Shown here: one piece after another, positions 1-11,080 of the stretch
How the letters are laid out: each line of letters starts with the position of its first letter
Position numbering within the stretch: the first letter of the stretch is position 1
Assembly (NCBI RefSeq): GCF_963576615.1
Contig: NC_088717.1
Location: 38,332,302 to 38,396,301, forward strand
Direction: 5' to 3'
Length of the DNA stretch: 64,000 bases
Origin: Watersipora subatra
Taxonomy: Eukaryota; Bryozoa; Gymnolaemata; Cheilostomatida; Watersiporidae
Position numbers and translations under genes: made by a program
The notes under the pieces: generated by a model
The model's database searches: none
Told to the model about the DNA's origin: nothing
What the model saw: only the letters and a program-made list of their open reading frames with translations

Positions 1-2284
1 CACGTAAATGACTAAAGTGCGTAACCGATTGTTTTTACTGACTCGGAACTCGTCATCATCGGCAATATTCTCATAGCAAATATTTTTGTGGTCTTGGATG
101 ACAGAGACCTAATTCTTTTTAGCAATTTCCCCAACTCATTATATAGACGTTTCTCTCTGTCCATAAAGCTATATATCTCCCACTTCATGTGTCTGAATTT
201 GCAAGTTTACAAGCTTTTTTCTGTTTATATTAGCAGCTCTGCCATTTTGATAGTTTTATAATTTGCATATACAATAAATTAAATATTTTCTTTGTTGTCA
301 TCAGAAAATATTCAAATAAACAAAAGCATTCTATTGTTTTGTGGTACAAAAATGAACTAATGTAATTTGCATGTTTTATACACTGTCAATGTTCATTAGT
401 ATACTAAATTTTTTGATTAAAACATTTTCAGCTCACAGACCACTACTTACTTTAGCGAGAGAGTTATACTTACTTTAGAGAGAGAGTTGTGTATTAAGAA
501 AGTGCTAGAAAGTATTCTAGCTACTGTTGTTAAAGCTGGGAAGATAAATAATACACCTTGCATTCTTATCTTCATTATTATTGTACATCAAATAAGTTGT
601 AAAGTATAAGGTAAAGAACAAATTAATATTTGAACATACAAATATCATCGCATAACATGTTTAGGTTCAGATGTAAAAAGTGTTGGAGTACTGATGAAAT
701 TGTAGCTGTGGTTGGATCATCGTGTACTGGTAAGTTTTTCTCTGATGGATGAAGGTTTAGTTGGTCTGCTTGATTGATAGATTGCGTAAGGGGCAGTTCA
801 ATTGAACAACTTGCTTTTTTGTGTTTATTGGCTAATGCCAAGCAATGAAAGTCGAGAGTAGACCAACGAACATTTTGTTTGGGATGACACCTAAAATATT
901 TGCATGAGGTCCTGGTTAGAATTTTACTAATGACACATTGTCAAGATACAAGTCAACATACATTAAAAATCTGTTGCACAGGAGATTATATTTAGGGTAA
1001 AACAAACTTTATCATGCTGACATAAGCCAACATTGAACTCTTCTATCCAGCCCTCCTGTTTATATACCATTTGACTGATGCTAGTTCTATATGCATTATT
1101 GAAACTGTTCAATCATCTTCTTTCTCTTGAGCAAGTGATACAAGGTGGAGTTTTTCAACTATTCACTGTCAACAAGTATGTCTCATTCACTTTACTACAA
1201 GAAAGAAGAAAAAAGATGGTCTAGAGGACATGGGATCACATAATCTATCAGCCTATTTTAACTGCCAGTCAGTTATTCACTTCATCCAGGTTGAACATTC
1301 TGTATAGATATAGACTCAAAACAGCATTGACTTTGTACCTCTTTTTTATTGGCTTGATGGACTCCTAAAAATATTAGTTTTTAGTTTTTTATATTAGTGT
1401 TATAAATCTTCGTTTATAATTTTTTCTAAAATAGAAAACTTATAATTTGTAAAGAGATCATTAGTTTTAGCTAAATAGAACTTCATTTATTTTACCATGT
1501 AGTATATCATTAGCATCTCAAGCTGTCGTAAAAGCAACCAGGTTGAGTCAAGCCTGTAACCTGACCTAATATAAACCATCAATTGAAGACCAACTTACGC
1601 GGCAGACCAAATGTTTGACGGTTAGCCTGCCATATAATGTACATATTTTGTTGCGTAAAGTTGTATTTCCTTTTTACATACTTTTTCCTTTCCCCTAAAC
1701 AAGGCTAGTTTCATGATTCAGCATGATCAGGAGTCTTTGATCAACTTGAACACACTAACTGATAAAGTGTTGGGTATGGAATATACAACTAGTGATACAT
1801 GGTGCAAACATTAGACCAGTTGTGACCATTTAAATTGAAATCTCTTTGGTAACAGACTCAAACAACCACTTTTGCTATTTAGCGCTTTCTAATGCTTTTA
1901 AAATATTTTTACATATTTGTAAAATGTGATGCTATTTATAAATACTAATAACTTTGTACAAACTTGACCAGTCAAATTTTAGTAATAAGAGTTAATATTT
2001 TTTGGTTAAAAACAAACTTTCTTGCTATAAACTCATGACAGTCTAAACGTTAACTTTTACACCTCTGAATGTTTGACCTGACAGGAACTTTAAGGTTGGC
2101 ACGGTAAAGAAAAGTAGAAACTTGATTCGGCAGATTTGCACAACATTTTAGTAAGTTTAATAATTTGTTAAAATTGTGGAATGCAATGAACTGATAGTTT
2201 GTTAGATTTCAACTGATTACCAAACTGTATTCAGTTGATTTATTTTAACAGCTTTTTAATGGTTCGTACTACCCCAACATCCTG
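1..2284. other. Intergenic, no gene seen; dispersed repeats
   Basis: No coding region or RNA gene is supported here; short ORFs lack any recognisable motif. Bases 1-110 are an inverted, truncated copy of a dispersed repeat also found at about 14821-14992 and 37571-37735. Bases about 1505-1850 are an inverted copy of 35970-36230, sharing for example GATCAACTTGAACACACTAA-like and CTAAACAAGGCTAGTTTCAT-like stretches. Bases 445-495 hold short GA-rich direct repeats. Confidence 0.6.
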
Positions 2285-2445
2285 TGCAGTGATTGGTTGG
2301 TTTATGTCTTACATACTAACATGTGAGTCATCCTACCCCTCATTGACAATCTTTATTTCATGACTCTCTGAAGCTGTATCGTACAAATAGGAGAACATGA
2401 TCTTGTTTCCTGTAACAGTGCTGACAGCTATGACATCATAGACAG

Positions 2446-2453
2446 TATATAAA
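2446..2453 (+). promoter_or_regulatory. TATA box of secreted-protein gene A
   Basis: TATATAAA lies 91 bases before the ATG, with TGACATCA (CRE-like, 2431-2438) just upstream and an inverted CCAAT box (ATTGG) near 2290. The block from CTGACAGC through the TATA box to TTAGCAGG is nearly identical in unit B. Conservation between the paralogues supports it as core promoter; a start near 2477 would be expected. Confidence 0.7.
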
Positions 2454-2544
2454 CTCAGCAGAGCACTCTGACATTCATTAGCAGGTTCTCCTTCCTTACA
2501 TGCTCTTGTGGGACTAAACCAGTCACTGATTTTACTATTTCAAC

Positions 2545-3899
2545 ATGTCATCCCTCTCAAGATGTAGTAGAGTGCTGGTCATGCTAAGTGTGCTGGTCAG
2601 TATAACACTCGCTGACCCTCTCAGAGATGCTGGCGTAGAAGGTAGTCGATCATGTACGGCCCATGAGTTGTTAAGTTTACCAATTCAGTTTCAACTCGCT
2701 GCCGCTAATGCGGCACTCGATGACACTTATGCTCAAAGGCTGAATCTGACAGAACATCTGCTAATTAGAGAGGACCGATCATCCATTTGTGAAGGAATGG
2801 AGAGAGTGGCTAGAACTATACCTGGGTATGTTCAGATCTGATTTAGGATTAAATCTTTATTTATAGTCGTTCAATACTATAAAACATTTGTACTGCATAT
2901 TCAGACCCTCACTGATTTAAAAAGTCAACAATCAAGTTTTTTTACATTGCACAAAATCTTGTCACACATATTTTCCGTTGTTTAATGTTACTATATAATA
3001 AATTTATGGTATATTTAATAGAGCACTCTTTATGTTTTTTGCCCATGTTTCAAAGTAATTGTAAAAAGAAAAATCAAAGTGAGCAAATCTTTTAAAGTAT
3101 GAGAGCTGCAACGCCTTTACTTCTAACTATTACTAGATGTAATATATTCAATAGTTACCCAAGATAGTAATTATATTGCTAAAAAATTATATCTGAAGTA
3201 ATAAATTTTGGGCTGATTACATTATGGAATGAAATATAGAACACAATATTACCAAAAACCAATTAAAATATAAACAGGTAATTCTAGCATCAATTGCTTA
3301 CAATGAAATTTACTAAATTCATCTAATAAAATTTTGTATCATGGATCACATGCTAACAAATTGTAATATAATATGTTAGAATACAATAAAATATAAATAG
3401 AATGTTGTAAATTCATATTGCTATTTTTGTAAGAAGATATGTTTAAATATTGTTATATGTACAAAACTGAACAATTGATTTGGGCTATTGATTGTAGCTG
3501 GACATAGAAATGCAATTCCAAATAAAACAAGTCTGGTTCAGCATGAATAGTAACAAATATGTATATACATGTAGTCTTCCCTATGTTCTCAGGTTCTCAG
3601 CTACGTTTGAACTCAGTCTACAAGATACAGCTGTCATGCCTCTCTACACTCAATCAAATGATGGTATATTCCAATCTTCAACAGTCGAGAGCTACATCCC
3701 TTGCAGCAAGTTCTTAATCGATGGTTGTTACAGATGTGACAATACAGGAAGTAGTTGTGCTGATGTTAGAACAGCATTGACTATGTCTCCACTCTATCTG
3801 ATGCATAATGGAAGTTGTCTCCACCAGCATCAGAATGTCAACACTTATATGGCTGTCTATTTTAATGTTTACTATAACAATTTTACCTGCAGCAATTAG
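2545..3899 (+). CDS. Small secreted cysteine-containing glycoprotein (gene A), two exons
   Basis: The exons are 2545-2825 and 3593-3899. The donor GG|GTATGT and acceptor TTCTCAG|GTTC form a phase-2 intron, and the joined frame gives 195 residues ending at TAG. Residues 1-23 are a signal peptide (hydrophobic core RVLVMLSVLVSITLA, likely cut A23|D24). The mature chain has eight cysteines (an even number, so probably disulfides) and N-glycosylation sequons NLT, NGS and NFT. No transmembrane segment follows the signal, so secretion is the likely fate. I do not recognise the family. The Cys spacing in exon 2 (C-x7-GC-x2-C, then SPLY, NGSC, FTC) loosely recalls cystine-knot cytokines such as IL-17, but this is weak. 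The start is fixed by the signal peptide and the conserved ATTTCAACATG context shared with copy B. Function unknown; a tandemly duplicated secreted protein could be an effector or a tissue-specific product (inference). Confidence 0.75.
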
Positions 3900-3943
3900 C
3901 TCACCATCTGCTGACACTAGACAATGGTGTATGTACTAGACAC

Positions 3944-3949
3944 AATAAA
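3944..3949 (+). terminator. Poly(A) signal of gene A
   Basis: AATAAA lies 45 bases after the TAG stop. The matching place in copy B (about 7463-7469) reads CCTAAAA, so the signal is lost there. Confidence 0.7.
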
Positions 3950-4335
3950 ATGCTGTCAATATACATGTAGTTTGTTTCATTCTTTTATTATGCTTTCAGT
4001 CATATCAAGCTTAAAGTTTTCTTGCTGCCATTTTTTTCTGTTAGTTCTTTAAAATCTTCTTTCTGTTTTATGTTATTATTTTATTATTTTATATGACTTG
4101 TGTTATCTCTCTACATGCTTTTCTTCCTCCTTATCTGTTATGAGTTGTATATGATGATGCAATGTCTTATATTTTACTTGATAATTGGCTTCCAGCACTA
4201 TTGTAATTTAATTGTTTTCTATAACAAAAGAAGCATTAATTAAATAAAATATTTAATACTGCTACAGTAATATTTAACAGAAACAACAAATACCTCAGAT
4301 ATTTCTTATTCATAGCAGATTATTGGTCATGAAAA

Positions 4336-6199
4336 TTACATCAACTTTCTTTTCAAAAAACTCATATCTCTCAAGAAATAGATGTCAGCTTTGGTACAAT
4401 CTGATATTAATATACTGTGATATAATATAAAATAATACGATATAGCATAACATAAGGTAATATAATATAATTTATTAAAAATATAGTTTAGCATAATATA
4501 CAGTTTCAAAGACACGCAGAAACACAGATGTACAGACACCGTCGTATTTGCCAAATTGTTATATTTAGAGACAATGAAATATTAGAGAGGGCTGACTGGA
4601 TCTATAAATAATGTGGTAAACACTAATAGAACATTAAAATGGTGTGATGGTAGTGAGGAAATCTAACCATTTTGTTAGAAAATGTTTAAACAACTGTCAA
4701 ATGCTTTTGAAACAACTAAAGTTTATGTCAATAGATAAATGTCATACATGGTAGATTTTTACTACAGCTGACTCCAACTGCAAGATCTTTTGCTGATCTA
4801 CCAATTAAAAATGTGTTACATGGTGGGAGCTACTAATAAACTCTAAACAAGCTGTGTGAATAACTTGGATATATTCTTATTGTACATGTAATTATTAAAT
4901 ATTGATTCTTTTATCATAATACCTTAGTATTTTGTAATTATTATTTCTTTCATCAACTGAATATCTGATCTTTCAGGTGTGATCATGAATCAGAAAATTA
5001 TTAAATACTGATGTAAACAGAACCGCCTTTCTAACTAAAAAGTTATGAAACATATCGCATGCTTTTTTTACACAGAGTAACTGGCTTCCAATTCATTTGC
5101 TTTGGCTGAGTGAAGTTGCAACTGTGTGAGTTCATGGAATTGTAGGAAATGTTTTCACTCAGATCATGAAAGAATTGACATATAGGCATAGCCACATTTT
5201 GTATGCGGTAAAACCTCTAATTGAACGCCACCTCTATTGGAACGGCAACTCTAATTTACCGCCACTCTGAGAGAAGGGTTGAAAAATAAACCACCACTCT
5301 TCAATTAAACTCCACCTGCATTCGAACGCCAGTTTGACATTATTTGATCTTTTAAAGCCCATAATATCAACTGATCAGTTGAAAGGTGTCCACATATTCG
5401 TATTATAATGAATCATTTATATCCATATCGGTTAATTCTCTTGTTGTTCAATTCCACAGCTTTGCGTTTTTTTCGTTAAAACTTTGAAAGCATCACCATA
5501 GCTAGCTTTTCTTGACAAACTGTTGTTTTTGCGAAGTTATCTCCCATCAAGCGGAGCGTGCAAAACAACAGCTTGTCACAATGCGCACTGCACGTGATGC
5601 ATCAGCCGCCCTAAAAGGAAGTTTTTCTCTTCCGTCTATGCGGTTTGGCTGCGATGTTATCTCGGTCACTCCATTGGTAATCACAACGGATTTAGCCCCA
5701 AAATTTACGTAGAAAAAAATAAGATAAAAAAGTTTAAAAAACTAAAAATAAGATAATGACTATCAATACTGAAACAAAAAGTCGAAAAGCATATAATTGA
5801 TCTGTTCAATAAATCATTTTTAAGGAAAAATTGAACTTGTACAAAATCTTAGCCAATTTTATCGGAAAGTATCAGTAGTTTTTTATTGTTTTTGTTTTTG
5901 ATCACTTTAAACGCGAGTTTTGTCAATTTTAGCTTTAAAACATCCTGACAGTCAGATCAACTTAAACATCGAAAACAATTGCAAATGGTAGAAAAATACC
6001 AAAATTTTCTGATAAAATTAACAAAATTTTGGTATAAATTCATCTTAAAGTGTCAAATGTTGTCAAGTGCTAGCCGGCTATGGCAGCGACTTGGGCTTCT
6101 TTACATTAATTTTAGAAAAAAAGACAGTGAGAAACATGTTCAAGGAATTCATTGTATTTCCTTCTCTTTTACAACCAGCATGAGACATGACCTACAATA
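4336..6199. other. Spacer between tandem genes, repeats only
   Basis: No gene is supported. At 5207 a TIR-like GCGGTAAAACCTCTAATTGA opens a repeat running to about 5720, with several further AATTGAACGCCA-type motifs. Its 5505-5715 part matches, in inverse orientation, about 46545-46745 (both contain CTTGACAAACTGTTG and TCTATGCGGTTTGGCTGCGA). The ORF at 5512-5712 lies in this non-coding repeat. Bases 5070-5190 resemble an inverted copy of about 36355-36440. Confidence 0.5.
5207..5720 (+). mobile_element. MITE-like dispersed repeat (copy 1 of a family)
   Basis: It begins with GCGGTAAAACCTCTAATTG, a terminal motif also seen at about 47940-47962 on the other strand (CCGTAAAACCTCTAACTG) and at about 41153. 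It ends in an AT-rich stretch after AAAATTTACGTAG, which also ends the copy near 46540. I could not find a matching inverted terminus for this copy, so its class is open; the terminal motif resembles Tc1/mariner-pogo type ends. Confidence 0.4.
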
Positions 6200-6359
6200 A
6201 TGATTGGTTGATTTATCTCTTACATAGCAAAATGCAAGTCATACTAACTGTAATTGGGAATCTTTATCTCAAGAATCTCTTAAGATGCTAACTTGTAGAA
6301 ATAAGAGAGCATAAACTTATTTCCTGTAACAGTGCTGACAGCTGTGACATCATAGACAG

Positions 6360-6367
6360 TATATAAA
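6360..6367 (+). promoter_or_regulatory. TATA box of gene B
   Basis: TATATAAA lies 91 bases before the ATG, the same spacing as in gene A. The CRE-like TGACATCA lies about 15 bases upstream. The promoter is thus still intact although the coding region is broken. Confidence 0.65.
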
Positions 6368-6458
6368 CTCAGCAGAGCTCTCTGACATTTATTAGCAGGT
6401 TCTCCTTCCTTACATGTTCTTGTGGAACTAAACAAGTCACTGAGTTTACTATTTCAAC

Positions 6459-7417
6459 ATGTCATTCCTCTCAAGATTTAGAAGAGTGCTGGTCATACTG
6501 GGTGTGCTAGTCAGCATTACACTCGCTGACCCTCTCAGAGACGCTGACGTAGAAGGTAGTCGATCATGTACGGCCCATGAGTTGTTAAGTTTACCAATTC
6601 AGTTTAAACTCGCTGCAGCAAAGGCAGCACTCGATGACTCTTACGCTCCAAGACTGAATCTGACAGAACATCTGCTAATTAGAGAGGATCGGTCATCCAT
6701 TTGTGAAGGAATGGAAAAAGCGACTATAACTATCCCTGGGTGAGTTCATATCTGACTTAAGGTTAAATCTTTATTTATATTCTTTAAACTTTGTAAAATG
6801 ATTTGCTAAAATAATCTAAGAAAATATTGTGACATAAATATGCTTATTTATGATACATATTATATTACAATATGCTAACATATTGTAATATTATATGTCA
6901 GAATACAATACAATATAAATAGAATGCTGTAGATCTATATTGCTATTTCTATAAAGTTAATATTTTGAAACAATTGCTAGCTGTACACAACTGAAGACTT
7001 GGTTTAAGTTTTTCTGTGTATCTTGACATAAAAAGTGAACTCCAGATGAAATGCCTAGTTCTGGATAAGCGCTGACAAATACATGGATATAGCTTTACAT
7101 ATATTTTTAGGTTCTCCGCTACATATGAACTCAGTCTACCAGATGCAGCTGTTGTTCCTCTCTACATTCAATCGAGTGATGGTATATTCCAATACTCAAC
7201 AGTCGAGAGTTACACCCCTTGCAGGAAGTTCTAAATTGATGGTTGTTACAAATGTGACAATACAGGAATTGGTTGTGTTGATATTAGCACAGCAAAAACC
7301 AAATCTCCATTATATCTAATGTATAATAGAAGTTGTCTCCACCAACAATGGAACTTCAGCACTTATAGAGCTGTCTATTTTAATGTCTACTACAACAATT
7401 TTACCTGCGGCAAATAG
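6459..7417 (+). pseudogene. Secreted glycoprotein paralogue B with nonsense codon in exon 2
   Basis: Exons are 6459-6739 (donor GG|GTGAGT) and 7111-7417 (acceptor TTTTTAG|GTTC), with the same phase-2 junction as gene A. Exon 1 is intact: signal peptide, SICEGME motif and NLT sequon, about 85% identical to A by eye. In exon 2 the codon matching A's leucine in SKFLIDGC is TAA (7232-7234), one base from TTA. Beyond it the frame stays open and similar to A right to the TAG at 7415-7417, keeping all later cysteines. The poly(A) signal of A is mutated here. The predicted product would be 134 residues lacking the last five cysteines. A recent pseudogene is most likely; a truncated product, stop readthrough or a segregating null allele are alternatives. 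Confidence 0.75.
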
Positions 7418-7763
7418 CTTGCCATCCGCTGACAGTAGACAAAGAAGTATGAACTAGACAGCCTAAAACGCTCTCAATATATGTGAAGGTTGCATCATTA
7501 TTTCCGTATGTTTTCATTACTACGTTTTCAGCTACGTGCAATTTAAAGTTTTCTTTCTGTTATGTTTTCCCTGTTACCTCTTCAGCATAATCTTTCTGTT
7601 GTATAGTTGAATTTTATTTGTTTGTCACATGACATGTGTTATCTCTCTACAGGGCTCTCATTTCCTTATCTGTCATAAAATAGTACAATATAGTACAATA
7701 TATATCATGCTTGTTACTTGAGAATTGGCTGCCAGCTCTACTTTACTTTTATGGGTTTGTACA

Positions 7764-7798
7764 AACTCTAGGGGGAGATAACTCTATGGTTTGTACAA
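7764..7798. repeat. Short palindromic insertion
   Basis: Two copies of the palindrome GTTTGTACAAAC flank a short GA-rich spacer. The matching place in unit A (about 4195-4230) lacks it, so this is an insertion or expansion specific to unit B. Edges are approximate. Confidence 0.4.
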
Positions 7799-8650
7799 AC
7801 CACTAAACATCATTAATTAAATTAAATATTTAATAGAAGTGCAGTAATATTGAAATAGGGACAAAATATACTCTAGACATTTTTATTCATAGCACAATTC
7901 ATGAGAATTACATTGACTGTCTGAAACAGTGATCAAAAAATATTCATCATGTAAGAATTCTAAAAAAACAGCTGGCGATTTCGTCTTTTGAGGCGTTTAA
8001 TAAGTTAGTAACAATTACATGGGATCTTTTAGATTTAACTAGATCAAATGTAAAAAAAATAAAATTGAAACTACTTGATTGTTCAGTTTTTTCAGACAAA
8101 CACTCTCAGGTTTTGAACATTTTGATGGGTTTTAAACGGTTTGAAGGTCTTTGAAGGTTTTTGAAGTTTTCGAACCTATACAATGCCAAATTGTCTATGG
8201 ATAACATAAATTACGCCAACAAGCTTTAGTTTATGAGGCTAAATAATTATAGCCTCAATTTCACAATGTTTGACCTTGATTTTAACATAGACTTAACAAC
8301 AGTTTAAACAAATAATATAACACAAAACTAGCCTAAAACCCTGCTATATTAAAAGCTAGATTGAGGAAGATAATATCACTAGACTAGTTAGTTGTTTCTC
8401 ATTTTTCATGAATGAAGTTTATTGGCAAGGCTTGTTACGGCTGCATTATCTCACTATAGCATCTGATTCATTGTCTGAACAAGAAAACAAGTTTAGAAGA
8501 ATTTTTCAGATAACTCAACACAGTGAACCAAATATTATAGTTAAAAGCTAAAATTCTGACTGACAACTTACAGATTATAGAATGAGTAAGTGTGTGAATG
8601 AAGAAATTAGTCAATGAACAGATGAATAACTTTATGAATGAATTAAATCT

Positions 8651-9108
8651 TTGCATCTTCTTACTCTGCCTCTGCTACATGTTTATTTTACTTCAATTCA
8701 AGATTTCGAGGTTTTCCATGGTTTGTGTCCTCATTTTTTACATGACAGTTACAGGTTCTCAACTCATTTCAACTTACGTTATAGGAACAAATTGCATAAA
8801 ATCATTAACAATTATTTTGAAAACATCACTGCACACTGTTGTAACAATCTTCCACCTGATATCTGTTCTCGTAACAGAAAAAGGCTTTTTAAATACTATT
8901 TGTCAAACTATTTATTCAATTTTAATGGCTAATTGTTACCCTCTTTTTTTGTTTACTTTTGTTGTATGGCTTAATTTAAAAAACCTTTCTATTTTTGGAA
9001 TGAAATTATTGCCAATAAAGTACTATATATATGAACAACTAAATGAATGAATGAATGAATGAATGAATGAATGAATAAATAAATGAATAAAGAAACAAAT
9101 AAATGAAT
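8651..9108 (+). mobile_element. Possible LINE 3' end fragment with (TGAA)n tail
   Basis: The frame 8651-8932 ends in a pattern typical of the C-terminus of non-LTR reverse transcriptases: a strand-rich region, then NNLPPDI and a basic FKYYLSNYL helix before the stop. About 100 bases later a (TGAA)n microsatellite runs from about 9037 to 9108, a common 3' tail of CR1/L2/Jockey-type LINEs. No RT catalytic motif is present, so only the 3' end is retained (5' truncation is usual for LINEs). The overlapping hydrophobic frame 8598-9050 is taken as a shadow. Alternative: chance ORF next to a microsatellite. Confidence 0.4.
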
Positions 9109-9404
9109 GAGAGAACAAGCAACTATTTTGCGGAATCAATTGAACTGGTTTACTGATATGTGAATTTGATATAAAACTGCCAAAACGAAAAACTGACAAG
9201 TGCTACTAGCAGTGAGAAAGTGACAAAACGTAGAAAGCGTTCAACACACCAAAGTTAGCAAAAGAAGGATACAGCACACTTCTAACTCTCTCATTCTAAT
9301 TAAAAGTTAGAGTGGGAGGAGTATTATTGGTAGGATGATAGCTGACTCCTTAGACATGCTGTCATATTTAGTCTGTTAACAAATGTTTGTGTAATTCTAC
9401 TTTA

Positions 9405-9520
9405 TCAGCATATTGGTCAAGTCTTATTGGTCGAGTCTTATTGGTCAAGTCTTATTGGTCAAGTCTTATTTGTCAAGTCTTATTGGTCAAGTCTTATTGG
9501 TCAAGTCTTATTGTCAAAAT
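9405..9520 (+). repeat. 15-bp minisatellite
   Basis: About seven tandem copies of TTATTGGTCAAGTCT, with small variants (TCGAGTC, TTTGTCA). The unit contains ATTGG. Confidence 0.85.
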
Positions 9521-9589
9521 AAAAAAGAGAATTGTTGTTTATAAAATTCAATTTAGTAAAATGGTAGTAAGTGTGTTGGGTTCTACTCA

Positions 9590-9860
9590 ATAGCTACTAA
9601 TAGTCGTGTGAGTGTTAAACACAAACCATGTGCACACACCATAAACACAGATAGGAATAAAACTGCATAGGCTGTGATAGGATCTGTGACCATTGACACT
9701 TGTTGTTAAGTACTTGGTCAATGTAACAGAACAAATGATTGAATATACAAATGCATCACTAGAGTTAAAAATGAGCAAATCAGCAAAGTTATTACAAAAA
9801 AATAAAAAAAGAAATATATTATTAAAAGTAAATAGCAAGAACATCAGTAAGGTGGTAGTT
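9590..9860 (-). repeat. Dispersed repeat, partner of 12600-12860
   Basis: This shares a stretch of about 60 bases with 12700-12770 (CATTGACACTTGTTG, AAGTACTTGGTCAAT-like, ACAAATGATTGAATA). On the minus strand both carry similar hydrophobic frames (KYLTTSVN versus KHLATSVN), probably because the DNA repeats are homologous rather than because a protein is made. Confidence 0.4.
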
Positions 9861-10014
9861 TGTATTTGAAAAGAAAGAGTGGTTTGAGTTGAATTCTCTT
9901 AAAGTGTTGACTTGACTGTTTATTTATATTATATTTGTATGCTTGGCAGTCTCATGCATCATGAGAGATTGTAAATAGAAATTGGCAAAAGTATATTTAA
10001 TTCAAGAAGCGGCA

Positions 10015-10168
10015 AGGCGTTCAAGCGGTGTAGTGGTTACTGTGGTAGTCTGTAAGTTGGAGTATCTGAACTCAAATCCAATGCAAGACAATCTTTTTTT
10101 CTAAAGCTCTTAGAGTGACTTCAGGCAAGCAGACGGATGGACCCTGCTCTTATTATAGTAATGATTCT
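10015..10168 (+). mobile_element. tRNA-derived SINE
   Basis: A polymerase III A-box-like GTGTAGTGGTTACTG and a B-box-like GAACTCAAATCC lie about 35 bases apart, followed by a body and the tail GCTCTTATTATAGTAATGAT. The same 3' tail ends the SINEs at 19530-19690, 52375-52535 and 59835-59975, which defines one family. Confidence 0.6.
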
Positions 10169-10718
10169 TTGGCTACTAACAAACATGGATAATGTTAATT
10201 TTTACTGAAAGAAGTTGTGTTGGTTTATTTGGCTATCTTTAGTACACTAAGGAGGAGAAAAATTAGACTTAGTTCCTTAATCTATGTTCGACTGCGGCTC
10301 CTAATAGCAGTATCAAAGTCTATGTGAAGAGATACAAAGAAGTCAATTATTGGTAGAATACACTCAGAGAGCTAGTCCCAATGTTTATTGCGGTAATAAT
10401 ATGTTGTCATTCAACCAGGCGGTGACATGACAACAATAAGGATATAAGCAAAGACATCACCGTGAATCAGTAGGTGGAAGCTGAGTGCATAGCTCACATT
10501 TCATTAGATCACTCAATGAGTATCAGTGTACTCGGCAACTATATGATACTGAGGTTTCACATTGCACGCTCTGAAAATCTTTTTATGCCCTTTTCAACAT
10601 CATTTTGCCAAGTGACTACGCAAAAGCTCAGTGTGTCAAATATATTTCCTACATGTATATGGTGCAATAGCTATCTCAAAGAATTTTACCTTGCGAGCAG
10701 TTATTGTGACAAAGAAAA

Positions 10719-10817
10719 ACCGTTTTTATTATCTTCTACTCAAAAAACATAGTGACTAATTACTTGTTGTTCAGAAATGACATTTTTTAGTATTTCTAAC
10801 GGCAAGTTGCATACTGC

Positions 10818-10896
<79 letters not shown>

Positions 10897-10996
10897 GGCA
10901 GTATGCAACTTGTCGTTAGAAATACTAAAAAATGTCATTTCTGAACAACAAGTAATTAGTCACTATGTTTTTTGAGTAGAAGATAATAAAAACGGT
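10719..10996. repeat. Long near-perfect palindrome centred on (AT)n
   Basis: The left arm (10719 to about 10825) reads ACCGTTTTTATTATCTTCTA and so on; its reverse complement follows at about 10890-10996 with one mismatch seen (CTAACGGCAAG versus CTAACGACAAG). The centre is an AT dinucleotide run, and the outer edge of the right arm joins a second (TA)n tract (10997-11080). The near-identical arms imply a recent fold-back duplication. Confidence 0.9.
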
Positions 10997-10999
10997 ATA

Positions 11000-11049
<50 letters not shown>

Positions 11050-11080
11050 CATGTATATATATATATATATACATGTATAT
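10997..11080. repeat. (TA)n microsatellite with TACATG interruptions
   Basis: Alternating TA with ACATGT interruptions; it abuts the palindrome arm. The minus-strand ORF here (IYIYTYIY) is a microsatellite artefact. Confidence 0.9.

Larger units (their letters stand above)
2285..4335 (+). repeat. Tandem gene duplication, unit A
   Basis: This segment aligns with about 6200-7915, from a shared ATTGGTTG box upstream of the promoter through both exons to the region beyond the 3' end (shared ATTAATTAAATAAAATATTTAATA-like sequence, interrupted here for brevity). Unit A has the longer intron (2826-3592, 767 bp) compared with 371 bp in unit B. Between the units lies about 1.9 kb of unrelated repeat DNA. 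Confidence 0.75.
6200..7915 (+). repeat. Tandem gene duplication, unit B
   Basis: This is the second copy of the secreted-protein locus. It aligns with 2285-4335 through the promoter, both exons and the 3' flank. It differs by a shorter intron (6740-7110) and a small insertion near 7750-7800 carrying two GTTTGTACAAAC palindromes absent from unit A. Confidence 0.75.

Noticed and set aside
2545-3899. IL-17-like cytokine
   Set aside because: Some Cys spacing and a GC-x5-TG motif recall IL-17, but the paired CxC motifs and conserved Trp are missing and the loop after SIC is far too long; left as unknown.
8598-9050. 150-codon hydrophobic ORF, possible membrane protein
   Set aside because: AT-rich sequence gives Leu/Ile/Phe-rich frames by chance; the overlapping frame 8651-8932 looks more like a LINE C-terminus, and the ORF runs into a TGAA microsatellite.
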